Notes: generated by a model from the letters alone, not told the origin. Counted from the first letter of the stretch, positions 23,445-36,520 are shown. The stretch: 64,000 nt of DNA from Gigaspora rosea (GCA_003550325.1 QKWP01000263.1:73489-137488), one strand, 5' to 3'. A program made the numbers and translations.

Positions 23445-23983
23445 AAATTTTTCCAGTACTGCACCAAAAAGTTGCAGTTACACTACAATCAAAAAACTTT
23501 TAAAGTTCATTTAAGTTAGAGTTAGCGTTTATGTTAGGATTAGAAGTTAGAAATTCTATTTAAGGAAAACATTTTGTTAGAGCACTAAAGGTGGTGGTTT
23601 CTTATACAACATTTAGAAAAACAAGTATTTTTGACAAAATGAACATTTGTTTTGAATTGTCCTAATCATATTATGTTATATTGAATCTTGGAATATGATT
23701 TGTTGGTGCTACAAAAATTTTACATGACTGCAACTTTTTGGTGGCAATACTGGGGTAGTTGCTTTAGATGATCCCAGCATAGTAGGTTTTTATTGTGATT
23801 GAATGATTTACATAAATGTTACACAATATATTTTACACAGAGATGGCATGTTATAATATTGGTCATTTGGACAATTTGGATATTTGGACATTTGGACAAT
23901 ATTCAATTGTCAAATTAATTTGATTAGAATAATAACTTTTTTATTGGATATTAATAAAAATTAATTTAACCTTGGCCTAAATT
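23445..23983. other. AT-rich spacer, no gene seen
   Basis: No supportable gene. There are repeated short words around GGACATTTGGACAA at about 23868-23900. Confidence 0.4.
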
Positions 23984-23997
23984 AAACTTAATTCAGG

Positions 23998-24503
23998 TGA
24001 CCCGTGGGCTGATAGTATAGTGGTTAGTGCTCAGGGTCATACTCACAAGGTCGCTAGTTCGAGTCTAGTGGATAACAAAATCTGTGCCAGGGCCACGAGT
24101 AGTAATAATCCACAATGAGGAGTTGCACATTCTTCTGTTCCTGAACAAGGTACTAGAAGCAATAAGTTGCATAACATAGCCACTAAGTCATATAACATCC
24201 AGAAAAGGAAATAATCTGACAAGAAGCATTGTAAACATAAGGACCATCCACGATAAAAGGACATTAAAATGAATAAAGCCGATCTGGCTAGTAGATCATG
24301 TGAGCTGAGGAACTGCAGACCTGATAACAAGGTCCTACACTACAGGGCCAGGGACCCAGAACATCAAGTGATGTACTTAGCATGCATGGGTAATTCCTTT
24401 AGTACTGTAATTAAATTAGGGGCCACACGCCATTCATTGACCTCCGCCAAAGCAATGAATCTTGCCTCAGCTAAGATCTCAAAAAGATAGGTAGAGAGGA
24501 AAA
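23998..24503 (+). mobile_element. tRNA-headed SINE, copy 1, with 14-base target duplication
   Basis: The 5' end is tRNA-like. It has an A box around TAGTGGTTAGTG (24018-24029) and a B box around AGTTCGAGTCT (24056-24066), with spacing as in tRNA genes. The ~430-base body is unrelated to tRNA. A perfect 14-base direct repeat, AAACTTAATTCAGG, flanks it (23984-23997 and 24504-24517). That is the mark of target-primed reverse transcription. Transcription by RNA polymerase III would start at the head. Frames inside are incidental. The head and early body match 25959-26475. Confidence 0.8.
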
Positions 24504-24545
24504 AAACTTAATTCAGGCCAATATTCACTAATACAAAATATCTCT

Positions 24546-25573
24546 ACCATATTTGCGCGTAATAATGCCCCCCTGCGTGTTATTTTGAACCCCTGCGCAT
24601 TATTTTAAAACACACATGCACCTTATTTTGAGTCAAAAAGTTATTTTTTTGAAATTCTGCACCAGTATATAAAATTGGTTCGATCACTGACAAACACTTT
24701 AAAGACATCGAACTTACTTCACTGATAAGCTTATTTACAGATGATTAATTTACAGATAAGTTCATTTACAAATAAGTTCATTTTGTAGTGTCACAATTCG
24801 AAATTGTGATATTAGATTCGAATTTTCCAATTAGTTTACCTCCAATTTGTAAATAGATCTTCTTTTTATTTAGTATAGATAACTTTCATTAAATGTTAGT
24901 CGTAAACTTGATAATTGACATATAATCGTCCCTTTTTGTAAAATCTTCATGACATGTTAATGTGTTAGCACTATACATGAGGACGAAAGCATTTCAGGTT
25001 CTAAAACCTGAAATTAAAATTTGAAGACGAAATTGTTTTTGACCTATTTTACTTGAAAGACGAAATTATTTGATACTTTTTTTGAATAGACGAAATTATA
25101 AGAAACATATCTATATAAATTTTATTTGCTCATCCTTATAAAAAATTATAATTTTCTCTAATAATGACGAAATAGGCCTTTTTCAAAAATCAATTTTGGT
25201 GGCATCACTAGTTAGCACGTAATTGTGTTAAGAGGCACAGATTATAAACATTCTCAATAGCACGTCAACGTGCTGGGCTTGGTTGTACTATCATGTAGTG
25301 TTTAAACAACACGTTAAAGTGTCTTAACGTGTTATCTATTAAATTCAAATGTATATAAATGAATGAATTCGACATTAATAAAAATATACAAAAGAATACA
25401 ATATTAGAAAAATTTTTTCTGATTTTACTTAACAAAAATAAAGGAATTATATAAGGTAAGTGTGTGTTATTTCGGGATGTGCATGGGTGCTATTTTGAGC
25501 AAAAAGGCTCAATTTTTTAAAAAACTCAAAATCTGAATTAACGCCCCAGCTCGCTATTACGCGCAAATATGGT
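24546..25573. mobile_element. 1.0 kb element with TACCATATTTGCGCGTAAT ends
   Basis: The inverted termini (TACCATATTTGCGCGTAAT at the left, ATTACGCGCAAATATGGTA at the right) define a ~1.03 kb unit. The interior stretch 24790-25452 is homologous in reverse to 62597-63040. A smaller hAT-like element (24972-25210) is inserted in it. No transposase is visible. Confidence 0.65.
24972..25210. mobile_element. hAT-like MITE with 8-base target duplication
   Basis: The duplication GTTAGCAC is perfect (24964-24971 and 25211-25218). The related sequence near 62843, in reverse, has a single GTTAGCAC and no insert, which gives a natural empty site. The right terminus flipped reads TAGTGATGCC. The interior repeats GACGAAATTA at irregular spacing. 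Confidence 0.75.
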
Positions 25574-25958
25574 AATTTACAGTATATTTAAAAAGTATAC
25601 TAATAATAATAATAATTAATATTATTATTAAAAAATATGCATGCATACTTATATATTCACACTACTAAATCTACTTAAATTCTATTTTATTTACAATATG
25701 TTTATATATGTATATACAAGTTTTAAAAATATAGATTTGGTATTGCTTTAGTAAAATATACAGAATATTAGAAACTGTAAAATAATTTGTATTTCAAAAA
25801 GAATAATAACAGTAGTAGATTTTATTTTTAATTTTAAAATAAAAGTTTTAAATTTATAGTAGTGTTCGAATATAGTCATAGTGGGGACCTATAATAAAGA
25901 TTTTCCAGTCCTATACAAACCCAGAGAATGCTTTCTGTATTATAAAAGAAAACACAAG

Positions 25959-26475
25959 ACTCTGGGTTGATAGTGCAGTGGTTGGCACTCTGGGGTCGCA
26001 TTCACAAGGTCGCCGGTTCAAGTCCAACGGGAGACAAAAAAACTGTGCTAGGGCCATGAATGGAAGGATCTGTGAGAGGAATTTCTGTTTATGACAGTGA
26101 ACTATGACAAAATAAGTAAGGTTGTATGATACAGCCACATGGTCTGATGATGCCAGAAAAGGATAAATCTAACAACAAAAGTGAGGCTTCCCCATTAGAA
26201 AAATACATACAGGCATCTGACGATACTATACCATCCAAAAATGGAAAATGTTCCTGGGGTAGATAAAAAATGGCCAATTTATAAAGCAACCAGGTGGAAT
26301 AAGTAGTTCCTTAAAGCTACCTATAATCTGAGAAGGTATGGTGCACCGGCGTAGTAGGTCTGCTAGAGTCAGCTGGGTCGCATGTAAATATAATGTAAAA
26401 TCGACCTTAAAAAATTGAACTAATAAATGAGCGCCAACTCGCGCCCCTAGTATAGTGAACTAGGGTTAAAAAAAA
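25959..26475 (+). mobile_element. tRNA-headed SINE, copy 2
   Basis: The tRNA-like head has an A box around 25971-25988 (TAGTGCAGTGGTTGGCAC) and a B box GGTTCAAGTCC (26015-26025). The body words CTGTGCTAGGGCCATGA and GCCAGAAAAGGATAAATCT match copy 1 with drift. The 3' end runs into a poly-A then TA-rich tail near 26468. I could not find a clean target duplication. Confidence 0.7.
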
Positions 26476-27085
26476 TATATATATATACTAAATAAATAAA
26501 TTAGCCAATGTCAATACTTTGAATTAGAAATATACATTAATAAATTATTGTAAATTAAAGAGTAAAAAAGTTTATATAAAAAATTATTATTATAGTTAAA
26601 AGCAATAAAGCTTTGGGTTTACTATTTTGCACTATAGATATTTAGGTCTCTGAATGAGCCTGGGCTACTCATGGGTACCTTTAGGGTAGTACTATATTAG
26701 ATAGACCAGAGTATTAATTATAAACCCTTAAAAAGAATAGGACTTGAATATTAGAATCCTAATAGGACTTGAATCTTACTATTATCTAGCTCTGGGTATT
26801 AAAGGATACTTATCATTGTGCTATAAAAATCATATAAATGTAAAACTTAATTTTTGATTGGTTAAAATTTTATATCAAGAACAGATTAGTTAAATTAGAT
26901 TTTAACTTTGTATATAAAAGAAAAATTAGGGTTAGTTTTTTTTCTTAAAAAAATACTGCATAACTAGTAAAGAGTTGTAATCAAAGATGTAAATTGTAAG
27001 TAAAAGAATATATAAATAAAAAAAGTAAAAGGTAAAAAAAAAGTAAAAAATATTTATAAGTAAAATAAATAACCAATCTTAATTA
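26476..27085. other. AT-rich spacer, no gene seen
   Basis: Nothing supportable beyond AT-rich low-complexity sequence. Confidence 0.4.
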
Positions 27086-27475
27086 TTTTAAGGGTAGAGT
27101 GTATATAGATCATTTATCATATAATTTTGAAGTACATTGGGATTTCATTCAAAATTTAAAATAACCCACTAATAAAAGTTTTTTAAAACCACTATCAATT
27201 TTACCAAAATTTGGCAATATATAGATTAAACCTTCTATTTATAGTATTAAAGTCTTTAGCAGTTGTATTATTTTAAAAAAATGTACTTTCTTATATAGCT
27301 AAATTTGTCTGGGAGCTTTAAATTTGCCTGAGTTATACAAAAAACAAATAGTAAAAATATTTCTAAAACAGGTAATTACCCAATCAAAGTTGTGTTTACT
27401 ATGTAATCTGTTATACAAAAAAAATTTACAATGCATATCATATGAAAAATGATTTACATACTCTCTACCCTTAAG
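27086..27475. mobile_element. Inverted-repeat element, TTAAGGGTAGAG family, copy 2
   Basis: TTTTAAGGGTAGAGTGTATA at the left is mirrored by CTCTCTACCCTTAA at the right. It is the same family as 4885-5398. The middle is similar to 7440-7600 in reverse. Confidence 0.6.
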
Positions 27476-27675
27476 TGAGTTAAATTTTGCCAACTAGTAT
27501 ATAGCATGTTTTTGACCAAATAAGAACTGTACATTGTGATAGGCAAATTCGACCTATATTGTCAGAAATGGAGGCTGTGCTCAACGTCTATTTTTATTTT
27601 TTTTACTTCTATATGTACATTTTCTATTTTTAAATATTACAGTTTAGCATTACCAATTATAGTAAGGCCGTGACT

Positions 27676-27762
27676 CGATGGACTCAATAGACTCGATGGA
27701 GTCAAAAGAGTCAAAAGAGTCCATAGACTCCATTGAATCTATTGAATTCATTGAATCGATTT
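27676..27762. repeat. GACTC/GAGTC inverted word cluster
   Basis: ACTCGATGGACTCAATAGAC and its complements (GAGTCCATAGACTCCATTGA) recur in both orientations within 90 bases, giving strong stem potential. Confidence 0.6.
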
Positions 27763-27779
27763 TTAGTAGGAAATTAAAA

Positions 27780-28015
27780 GTATATAAAGGCCATAAGTTC
27801 ATGGAAGGAACAGTAGTTCATACCAGTACAGAATAGTTTCCCTAAGTTCGAAGTAGTCCTATTTAGTCTAGTTACAGGAGTAACCTTCGAAATTAGAGTA
27901 AAAGAGTTAGCTCTAGACCGTCTTATTTCCTTTGTATTATAATAAAAACATACTTATTTTTGCCCCCTACAAACCACTGTCACCCACATAATTCTTTAGT
28001 CGTAATACTCTTATT
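27780..28015 (+). mobile_element. LTR-like promoter and polyadenylation segment
   Basis: A TATA box (TATATAAAGG, 27781), a GC-richer leader, an AATAAAA signal near 27941 and a compact size resemble the U3-R-U5 part of a solo LTR. Exact ends and a target duplication were not found, so this is tentative. A host promoter is the alternative. Confidence 0.3.
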
Positions 28016-29995
28016 GTCCACATGATCCCCAATAAAATATAAAAATTGTAGTAGCAAAAATTAAGAAGTAGAATAGAAAGAGATTAACTGTTAATCCATT
28101 TTCCATATTTATAATAAACCATACATTGATTAATGCATTGATTACCTTTTATATCGAACAATAACCACCTCATGACCAAAGCTTCTGAATTTCCATGATC
28201 CATAGTAATCAATTATAAACTGACGCCGTCATTGGAAATCCGCAGACCCGAGGGACCAGTTGATCACGTGATTATCACCAGACCAACCAGATATTCGCCT
28301 ATAATATGATACTAGAGTAAACTGTGAAGATTATTAGAAGAATACAAATACACAAGCACAAGAACAATACGAACAATCTAGAGATATACTTATCCTAACT
28401 CCTATAGCAAGACTTTCTGGACCTTGAGAGCTGGACCAAGTCTTTCTAGTTCAAGGTTTAGAAGTCTTGACCAGTATTTAAATAGAGGTTTTGTTAGATA
28501 CAAGGGTAGTTAGTAATTATATAGAAAACCCCTAGAAATCGGAACTTCACAACATACAATTGAAATTCAAAATATAACCTCTACTGATGCAATGAATATT
28601 CAAAATATAACCTCTACTGATTTTGTAACTTCATTGCTCATATTAGTATCCCTTGTTGCTAACAACACTACCAACTACCATGGGTTTAACAAATTTTTCA
28701 AAAAATATTTTGGTAGTTTGAAAGAGGACCTGGGCATCTCTCATATAGGTTATAACTAGATTTTGCCAATTTTGATCTAATTTGCTGAAAATAACAAAAC
28801 TATCTTTATTTAAATAACTTTGATCCAGTAATTAGAATTGAATGAACTCTTTTTTGTTAGATGCACTTCACAGAGAAAAACAAAAGTTCATTTAAATTGG
28901 ACTATTTAATAGCAAGATAATTGCAAAAAACTGTTTTTTTTTGCTTTTTAAATTTTTGGAGTTTTTGCTAAAACATGTAAAGTATAACCCCTATACTAGA
29001 TGTTTGAGGTCCTTAAAATTCAGTAAGAGTAAAAAGTTTAGTACAAATAATACAAAAAGGTCAAAAAGTTTGAAAGGTGTGAATAATATAGAAAGTTTAG
29101 TACAAAATATATATAAAATACAGGTCAAAAAGTACAGTATAAAAGTGCAAAAAGTGTGAACTACAAGTAAAATAAGACTCAATTATATTTTTAGATTTTT
29201 ATTATAATTTTACTGGTATACTAATAATTGTATAGAAAAATCTTTGAAAAATAATAATAAATATAAATATAAAAAAATAATATAATATATAGCTAAGTAC
29301 TCATGCCCTTCATAGTATTCACAATATTTCCAAAATGGATAATATAAATTATAAGTAGTTATCTCAATCAATATATTATTAATAACCTCAATATGGTACA
29401 ATTATTAGAACTGATAATCATATACCAAAATTTGAATAAAATTTTTTCTTAAAATCAAATTTTTAAAAAATATTTTAATTTATTTATTATTTTATTCTAT
29501 CAACTAAATTGGTACAAATATTAAGTATTGCACTAAAATAAACATATATAGCTTTGAATACCACTTATATTTTCTACTAAATTAAGTTTAACAAAATTAT
29601 AAGATTCTATAAAATTTAGCTATTAGCTAAAATTAAACAAATATTGTACAATACAGTAAATTTTGATGAAATAATTACTTATATTAAAAATTATTTTACT
29701 AATTGATATTCTTAAATAACTTTTATAGTATATTTGCTAGTAATTAAAACATTACATACTTATTACAACTATTAAAAAGTTTATTCTTGCAGTAATTTTG
29801 CTATAAAATTTATAAAGCAAAATATGAATTTCAACTTTATAAAAAAAAAATAGTTATAATCCTAATTTTTTCAACTTGAATAAAACTTCAAAACATCTGA
29901 TTATATATGTAAACAAATCAAAATAATCAAAATAGATAAAGATTGTACAAAAAACTATTATTGGTTTTTGATGCCTGTTTGATTACAGACAGCCT
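28016..29995. other. Mostly AT-rich, no gene seen
   Basis: 28180-28500 is GC-richer, but I recognise no frame in it. 28560-28625 is a two-unit direct repeat of AAAATATAACCTCTACTGAT. 28996-29160 repeats words such as AAAGTTTAGTACAAA. The overlapping short frames there are low-complexity. Confidence 0.4.
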
Positions 29996-31089
29996 TTCCA
30001 AAACTGAACTTGTCAAAACTGATAACCTGCAATAATTAGTTAAAATTTGATCCCATACCTGTTTTATAATTAATACCCAATAACCTGTTATTTCTGATAT
30101 TCAATAGTCATTATATCTATGTTTCTGATTAGCTAAATAGTATCATATAAATATATACAAGCAAATCACATAAAACTTACTTTTTTTTTTGTGATATAAT
30201 GTTAATTTACAATTAGAGATGTTAAGTAGTTCAGATGAACCAGGTTCAAACCTGTTCAAACTAGTTTTTTTAGTAGTTCATTCAAAGAAAAATTAACTAG
30301 TAGTTTTCGAAACAGTTTTATAACCTAGTTCATAACTCAGTTTATAAATCTGGTTTATAAACTTAATTTATAAAACTAGTTTAGAAACCCAGTTTATGAA
30401 CTAGTAGTTCAACCATAATATATAGTTTTATTGATATAAGTAGATTACTCCAAATAATATATATACATGTTAGAATCTTGTAAATATCGCTTATTATTGG
30501 GTACATCTAAATATCTAAGTTAATACCCTATTGTATATGAGTGTTTCCAAGAGAAAAGGCCATTCAGACATTCAAGTATATTAGATTTTGATATACTTGA
30601 AAGTCCAAGCGACCTTTTTCCTTGGCAGCACACATATATTTAATACAATATAAACTAAATGTTTAAAAATATAAAGTAAAATTATTTATATTAATAAACC
30701 TAGTTCATAAACTCGAGCTTAAACTTGAAGCTGACCTGAAGTTTATGCTTTGAATTTATGAACTCAAGTTAAAACTCAAGTTTAAACTTTAAAGTTAAAA
30801 TAAAGTTCATGAACTTCAGTTCAGTTCATTTTTTCTTTGAACTTCTTGGAACTGAACCAGAACTGAACTGAATGAACTACTTAACATCCCTATTTACAAT
30901 AAAAATATCATATAATAATTGATACATGCAAAATCATGTGATCTTATATGGTTTGTATATTAAATCTGAAATATTATTGGTCAATCTGTATTGAACTTTT
31001 ATACAGTATAATATTTTTAAATCTAATATGCTTCCAAATCTAATACAAAGCCTGTTTACTATGCATACTAGTTTGAAGAGAGTCAACTG
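29996..31089. mobile_element. Pogo-like element, TA-flanked, carrying a nested hAT-like element
   Basis: The ends are diverged CAGTCGG-family repeats (CAGACAGCCTTTCCAAAACT at the left; AGAGAGTCAACTG at the right) with TA outside each. Subterminal TGTCAAAACTGATAACCTGC matches 356-824. Without the 679-base insert it would be about 400 bases long, like that copy. Confidence 0.7.
30214..30892. mobile_element. hAT-like foldback element with 8-base target duplication
   Basis: A perfect duplication TTTACAAT flanks it (30206-30213 and 30893-30900). The ends are TAGAGATGTTAAGTAGTTC and its near-perfect reverse complement. The arms are packed with drifting words such as AACTAGTTTATAAAC and GAACTGAACTGAA, so much of the element can fold back. 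Confidence 0.8.
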
Positions 31090-31463
31090 TATAAGGTTTT
31101 GAGTTTTGTTTACTTTTTTCTATATATTTTCAAGTTTTATTTATTTTTTAGAAAATGTAAATTATAAAGATATAATAATGAATTATAAAACTATAGAATC
31201 TTAGCTTTCTTTTTGTATATTGTTTGATTACAATTAGATAATACAAATTTTTTAAAAACTTTAGCACAAAAAAGATTATTGAAAGCTAATCAAAGTCCAA
31301 AAAAGTATTCTAAAAATATTCTAGAATTACTAACTATATTATATTACTAAATTAAAAAGATAATAGTTATAATATTTATTATATTCTAAATTTAAACTTT
31401 ATTTGTTTTCACTATTATAAGTTATTAGCATTGTACTTTTTATTACTAACACTTAATATTAAA

Positions 31464-31990
31464 TCATTAAATATTTACAAACATGAATATCTGCAAGTTT
31501 ATAAAATAAACAATACATCTTTATTAAATTATTAGATAGCCAAATACATGGATATCTACAAAATTATAAGATAACAATGCATTTATATTAAATTATTAGA
31601 TATTTGTAAATATAGCTGTTTGCAAGATTATAAATAAGCAATACATCTATATTAAATTATTAGATATTTACAAATATAGATATCTGCAAGTTTATAAAAT
31701 AAACAATACATCTTTATTAAATTATTAGATAGCCAGATACATGGATATCTACAAGATTATAAAATAAGCAATACATCTATATCAAATCATTAGATATTTG
31801 TAAATATGGTTGTTTGCAAAGATTATAAAATAAGCAATACATCTATATTAAATTATTAGATATTTGCAAATATAAATGTCTGCAAAATTATGAGATAAGC
31901 AATTTATTTATACAGTATTAAATTATTAGATATTCAAGAACATGAATATCTACAAGATTATAAATAAGCAATACATCTATATTATAATAA
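31464..31990. repeat. Minisatellite of ~64-base units with a three-unit higher-order period
   Basis: About eight units, each containing AAATTATTAGATA and AATACATCTATATT, are arranged so that every third unit is the most similar. The variant GATAGCC...ATACATGGATATC occurs at about 31535 and 31728, and GTTTGCAA...GATTATAAA occurs at about 31619 and 31812. That gives a period of about 193 bases. No gene. Confidence 0.75.
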
Positions 31991-31999
31991 TAAATTAGT

Positions 32000-32170
32000 T
32001 AGGACTATGCAAATTTCGATTGTGCCAAGTTAATTTTTTGGTTTGTATTATCTGCTAACCCATTTTTAATTTTTTAAATATTTTTTCTTTAAATTCCAAT
32101 TGTGCCAATTGTTCAATTTGTAATATTTATTTTTTTTTTGCTATTCTTGTTTAGTATTATTTGAAGAAGT
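32000..32170. repeat. Dispersed repeat, decayed copy of 22965-23160
   Basis: It shares CAATTGTGCCAATTGTTCAA, GCTAACCCATTTTT and a following TTGAAGAAGTTCT-like region. It is noticeably more AT-rich than the other copy. Confidence 0.5.
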
Positions 32171-35100
32171 TCTTAATTTTTTATAATTGTCTGATAGGAC
32201 TGATATAAAAAATATGATTGCTGATTTAAATTTTTAATTTTTTTTGTTGTACAAAATAAAGAATTAACTTGGTATAACCTTAGATATAAACATTATTCTA
32301 TTAATTTGCAATAAATCAAAAAATCTAACTAATTAATCCAAGTTTTTAGATTCTATGCAATGCAAATAAATAATTATATTTGTATAGTTCTACAATTAAA
32401 ATCAAAATTTTTAGCTATGTATTGCAATAATCTAATTTAGATAATTTTTTAAATTTATAAAACTTTTTAAGCTTTACAAACTAAAAAAGTTTATTTAAAT
32501 TGGAATTCTGAAGGCTAAAAATTTTAATTTTTATTTATAAAATCTACATAGTCTTATAAGTTATTTTTAAAACAAAAACCATATATTATAAATTTAAATC
32601 TAATTTTATACTAATTTTATTCATATTATTTGAAGCTATATATTGTATCTTAAAGAAATAGCAAATTTAGTATTGTACAATCTTCAAGAGTTCGTAATTC
32701 TGTTAATTTATTAAATTTTTGTTTTTGGTTGTTTAGCACCTGTTATTTTGTTTAGAATTATATTTCTAAAAACTAAAAACAAAGATCCAATATGCTTTTT
32801 TAACACATTGTTTTCAATTTTTGAATTACTTAAATAGAGCATAATAGGTTCATTAATGGCACTAATTTGATTGCCTATAGTCACTACAGTAAAAAACTAT
32901 TTTTTACTAGTAGTAACTACTCTATAGATAATTTAAGTTCATTGTGCTTTTTCTTTTTATTTTATAAAATAAACATAAAACATTAATCAAAATATGATTC
33001 TGTTAATATTATTAAAATTTTAATATATTAGCTTTAAATAATCTTTTAGAAGCTTTTTATTATTAGCAATACTAATAGCCAAGTTAATAAAAATTGTAGG
33101 TTTTTATTATATTAAAGCTAGCTATAAAAATTGATGTTTTTTATTAAGTACAGTTAGTATTTTGCTATTGTTATATACAATAAATTTTAATTACTATCAA
33201 AATAGCTAGTACACTAATTGTCTAGAACAAAGAAAGGGCTTACATTTTTAGATTATTAGCTGATTTTTATCTATTTGTTTACATGTATATATAATAATTG
33301 ATATATACTATCTAATTTTTGTCTGTTGTCCAAACACATAACAGTTTCTGTTTTCTAATTATATATGTATATACTTTCAATTATAAGATCAATATTTTGA
33401 GGCTAAGTTAAATAAAGTAAAAATCTAAATTTTTCTTACATATTTTATTTAACTATATATAAAAAATATATCTTACCTAGCAGACAATCAGTAATTAAAC
33501 AAAGTTTTGAACAAATTTATGTTCAATATTTTGCAAGTTTGCTTCTATTATATAGAAAATAACTTCATTCTGCTTAATAGTAATATCTAGATAGCCTTTA
33601 CTATTAATGCCAAATAAAGCATATTTTTTGTACATTTTAATATTGTTTTCTGCTTCAAATTTCAAAACTATATCTAGTAAAATTGTATCTATAGATTTGA
33701 ACTTTTTTGCTTCATTAGTACAATTTCAATTGTGCTATATACTTTTAAGAGTTTCTTTAAAAATATTTTATTATTTTATTTTTATTATATATATAACTTA
33801 AAATAAAATCTATACAAAAATGCTTATATAAATAACATACAGAAGTTAATTTCAAAGTTAATGTAATACCCTGTATACTATTTTACAAAAATATAATAAT
33901 CACAAATAGTTTATGTATATGTAATATATAAAACCTATATTTTACTTTTATATGCTCTATAGTTGAATTTATAACAATTTCAAACTGTGTCATATCTTTA
34001 GTAGAATCTATAAATATTATTTAAAATTATACTATAAAACATAAATAAAATTTAGTTATTTATATATAATGCTTATCTAGCTTTATTTTAGGTAATTTAC
34101 TATTTTTTAATGTTTAATACAAATAAGTTTTCTATTTGTAAGAATTTTTTGTACAAAGAGAAAGCTATAATTTGTAAATTTATATAATAAATTAGTATCA
34201 AATTATCTTAAAATAAGCAATTTACAAATTTAAAATTTGTACAAAATTTATCAAATGTACTAAAATGCACCTAAGGTATTTTACACTATGTTATACAAAA
34301 CTATTAGAATAGCCAATTAAAATTTAAGATCAGGTGTAATATAAAATTTCATTTTTTTGTTAAAAAATATTTATATTTCAAAATTTTGCTTATAAAACTA
34401 CCTTTGGTCTCTAATAAAAAAATCTCGCTAAATTTTGTATATACTAATACTCTGATAAGATTTTAGGTCTCACTCTAACCCTAAAGTAATTAAAATTTAT
34501 TTTTTATTTTATAAATATTTATTTTTTTATCTTTGTTATACAAATTTGCAAATCTAATTTACCTATGGTGTAAAACACCATAGATGCATTTTATAATAAT
34601 TGAAATTTATAGTAAATATTACAGTATTGGCTTTTGATTTTGTAGGCCTACTTGTTTTTAATAAGCTTGGCTACTTGGTTAAGTGCCTAATATAGCAATA
34701 TTGTCTATATTTTCATGATTTAAAAATATTTGTTTTTCAAAGCTTGGTATTTTTATCTTGACTAAATTATTAAAATTTTATTTAATATAGTATATAATTT
34801 TTTAAAATTTACAATAGTATTATAAAATAATAAATATTTAAATTCTAAAATTTTTATTACTATTTCTAGAAATTGTTAATTTTCTTTTTGTACTTTGCTA
34901 AAATTGCTAATATCTAAAAATTAAGTAAAATATTTTTTATTTAAATATTGTTTAATAGAAACTTGGACTGTATTTTTGAAAACTTATTTTTTTGCTTTTA
35001 ATACTTGATTTTTTTTTGCAAATACATTATTAGCAATATGTTTAAAATATTTTTCATACCTATAGTATTAAGTTTTTTATTTTATAGCACATTATGTTTA

Positions 35101-36520
35101 TAGCAAAAAGTAAAATAGCCAATTAATATCCAATATTTATTTGAATTGAAAATATTTAAAATTATATTTATTTATTATTTTAAATAATTTTAAATATTGT
35201 ATTGGCAAAGCAGAAATAGTGAAATCAGAAATAAGAAAGTTTCAAAAAAAAAAGATTAAAACAAGAAAAGTTGTTAGAAAAAAGAAGTTATTGGTAAAAA
35301 AAGATTGTCAAAAAAAAGATTGTTAGGCAAAGAAAAATTAAAAAATACTATATCTAATAATAATGTTTTAATACTAAACATAAAAACTTGAAAAAAATAA
35401 AATATTTTAAATTTTTAAACAACTTAAGTGTTTTTTAATATGTATAAAAAAAGGATTTATATAAGGATTTGGTAAATAATCATATAGTTACAAGTTCAAT
35501 ACAGATTATAACATAGTTATGAGCATGATACAATTATTATATAAAAAATACTAACAATATAAAATTTAATATTCTGCTGTTATTTGTGAATTTAACATTA
35601 TATTCATAATCCATATAATAATTTGAAATAAAAATTTGTATACTTATTTGCTTCTATAATATAATCTAAAAAGAATTATATAACAAAATTTGTTAATATG
35701 TATATTTAGTATTTAACAATAAATTATACTAGGTATATAAACCAAAAAAAGAAATTGTAAACAAAACTTATTATTAATACATGTATCAACAGTTAGCAAC
35801 AATTAACAAAATTAAATTAAATTATTGAATAAACTGTAAATTATTTTGTAAACTATATTTTATAAATTATTTTTATTTAATTTGTATTATTAACTAGATA
35901 TAAAAATATCCAAACACTTCAAATACAACTAATTTAATTTTATATTTTATAAAAAATTTTTTTAATTTTATAAATACAATTTTTTTAATTATTTCTAAAT
36001 ATATATTGTCAAAAGTTTAGTTCAACTACACAAAGTTAATATTTTTTATTTTGCATAATCTAATATTCCAAAATATAGTTAGCATATAGATTTTTACTGT
36101 AAATTAATAAGCTTATATACATATTTAAAGCTATATAAAATCAAGTTTTTATTTCACATATTGTGGATTTAGAAGTTAGTTAGCATTAAGTTTTTTTTAT
36201 TAGCCTATTAGATAATTTTAGAAAATTAAGGTATAGAATAAACAACTTATACAATTATAACTGTAAAAATAAAAAACTTTTTGTAATATTAAAAAAATAG
36301 GCCTACAGAGTATACAAAGCAAAAAAATCAACATTACTTGGCCTAACTATATATACTATATTTATATTTACTAGTTGAATTATTTTAGCAATGTACTAAA
36401 TTTTGATACTTTACCAAATTGGCAATTCTATTTTTTTTTGGTTTTTCTTTCTCTATTTGGATATATAAAAACAAAATTCTATTTGAGTTTTTATAGTTTG
36501 AAATAGGAACTTTTCATATT
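32171..36520. other. Extremely AT-rich gene-free stretch
   Basis: More than 4 kb with almost no GC-containing words. Short frames here (for example 33607-33801) are phenylalanine, isoleucine and lysine low-complexity. A short CCCTAA-like spot occurs at about 34470. I see no gene, RNA or clear element boundary. Confidence 0.6.

Noticed and set aside
24001..24075. A tRNA gene at the head of the 23998-24503 unit
   Set aside because: The acceptor and anticodon stems do not close, and the unit is flanked by a 14-base target duplication, so it is a SINE head.
31464..31990. CRISPR-like array
   Set aside because: Units are ~64 bases with no unique spacers between them, and the setting is eukaryotic; it is a minisatellite.
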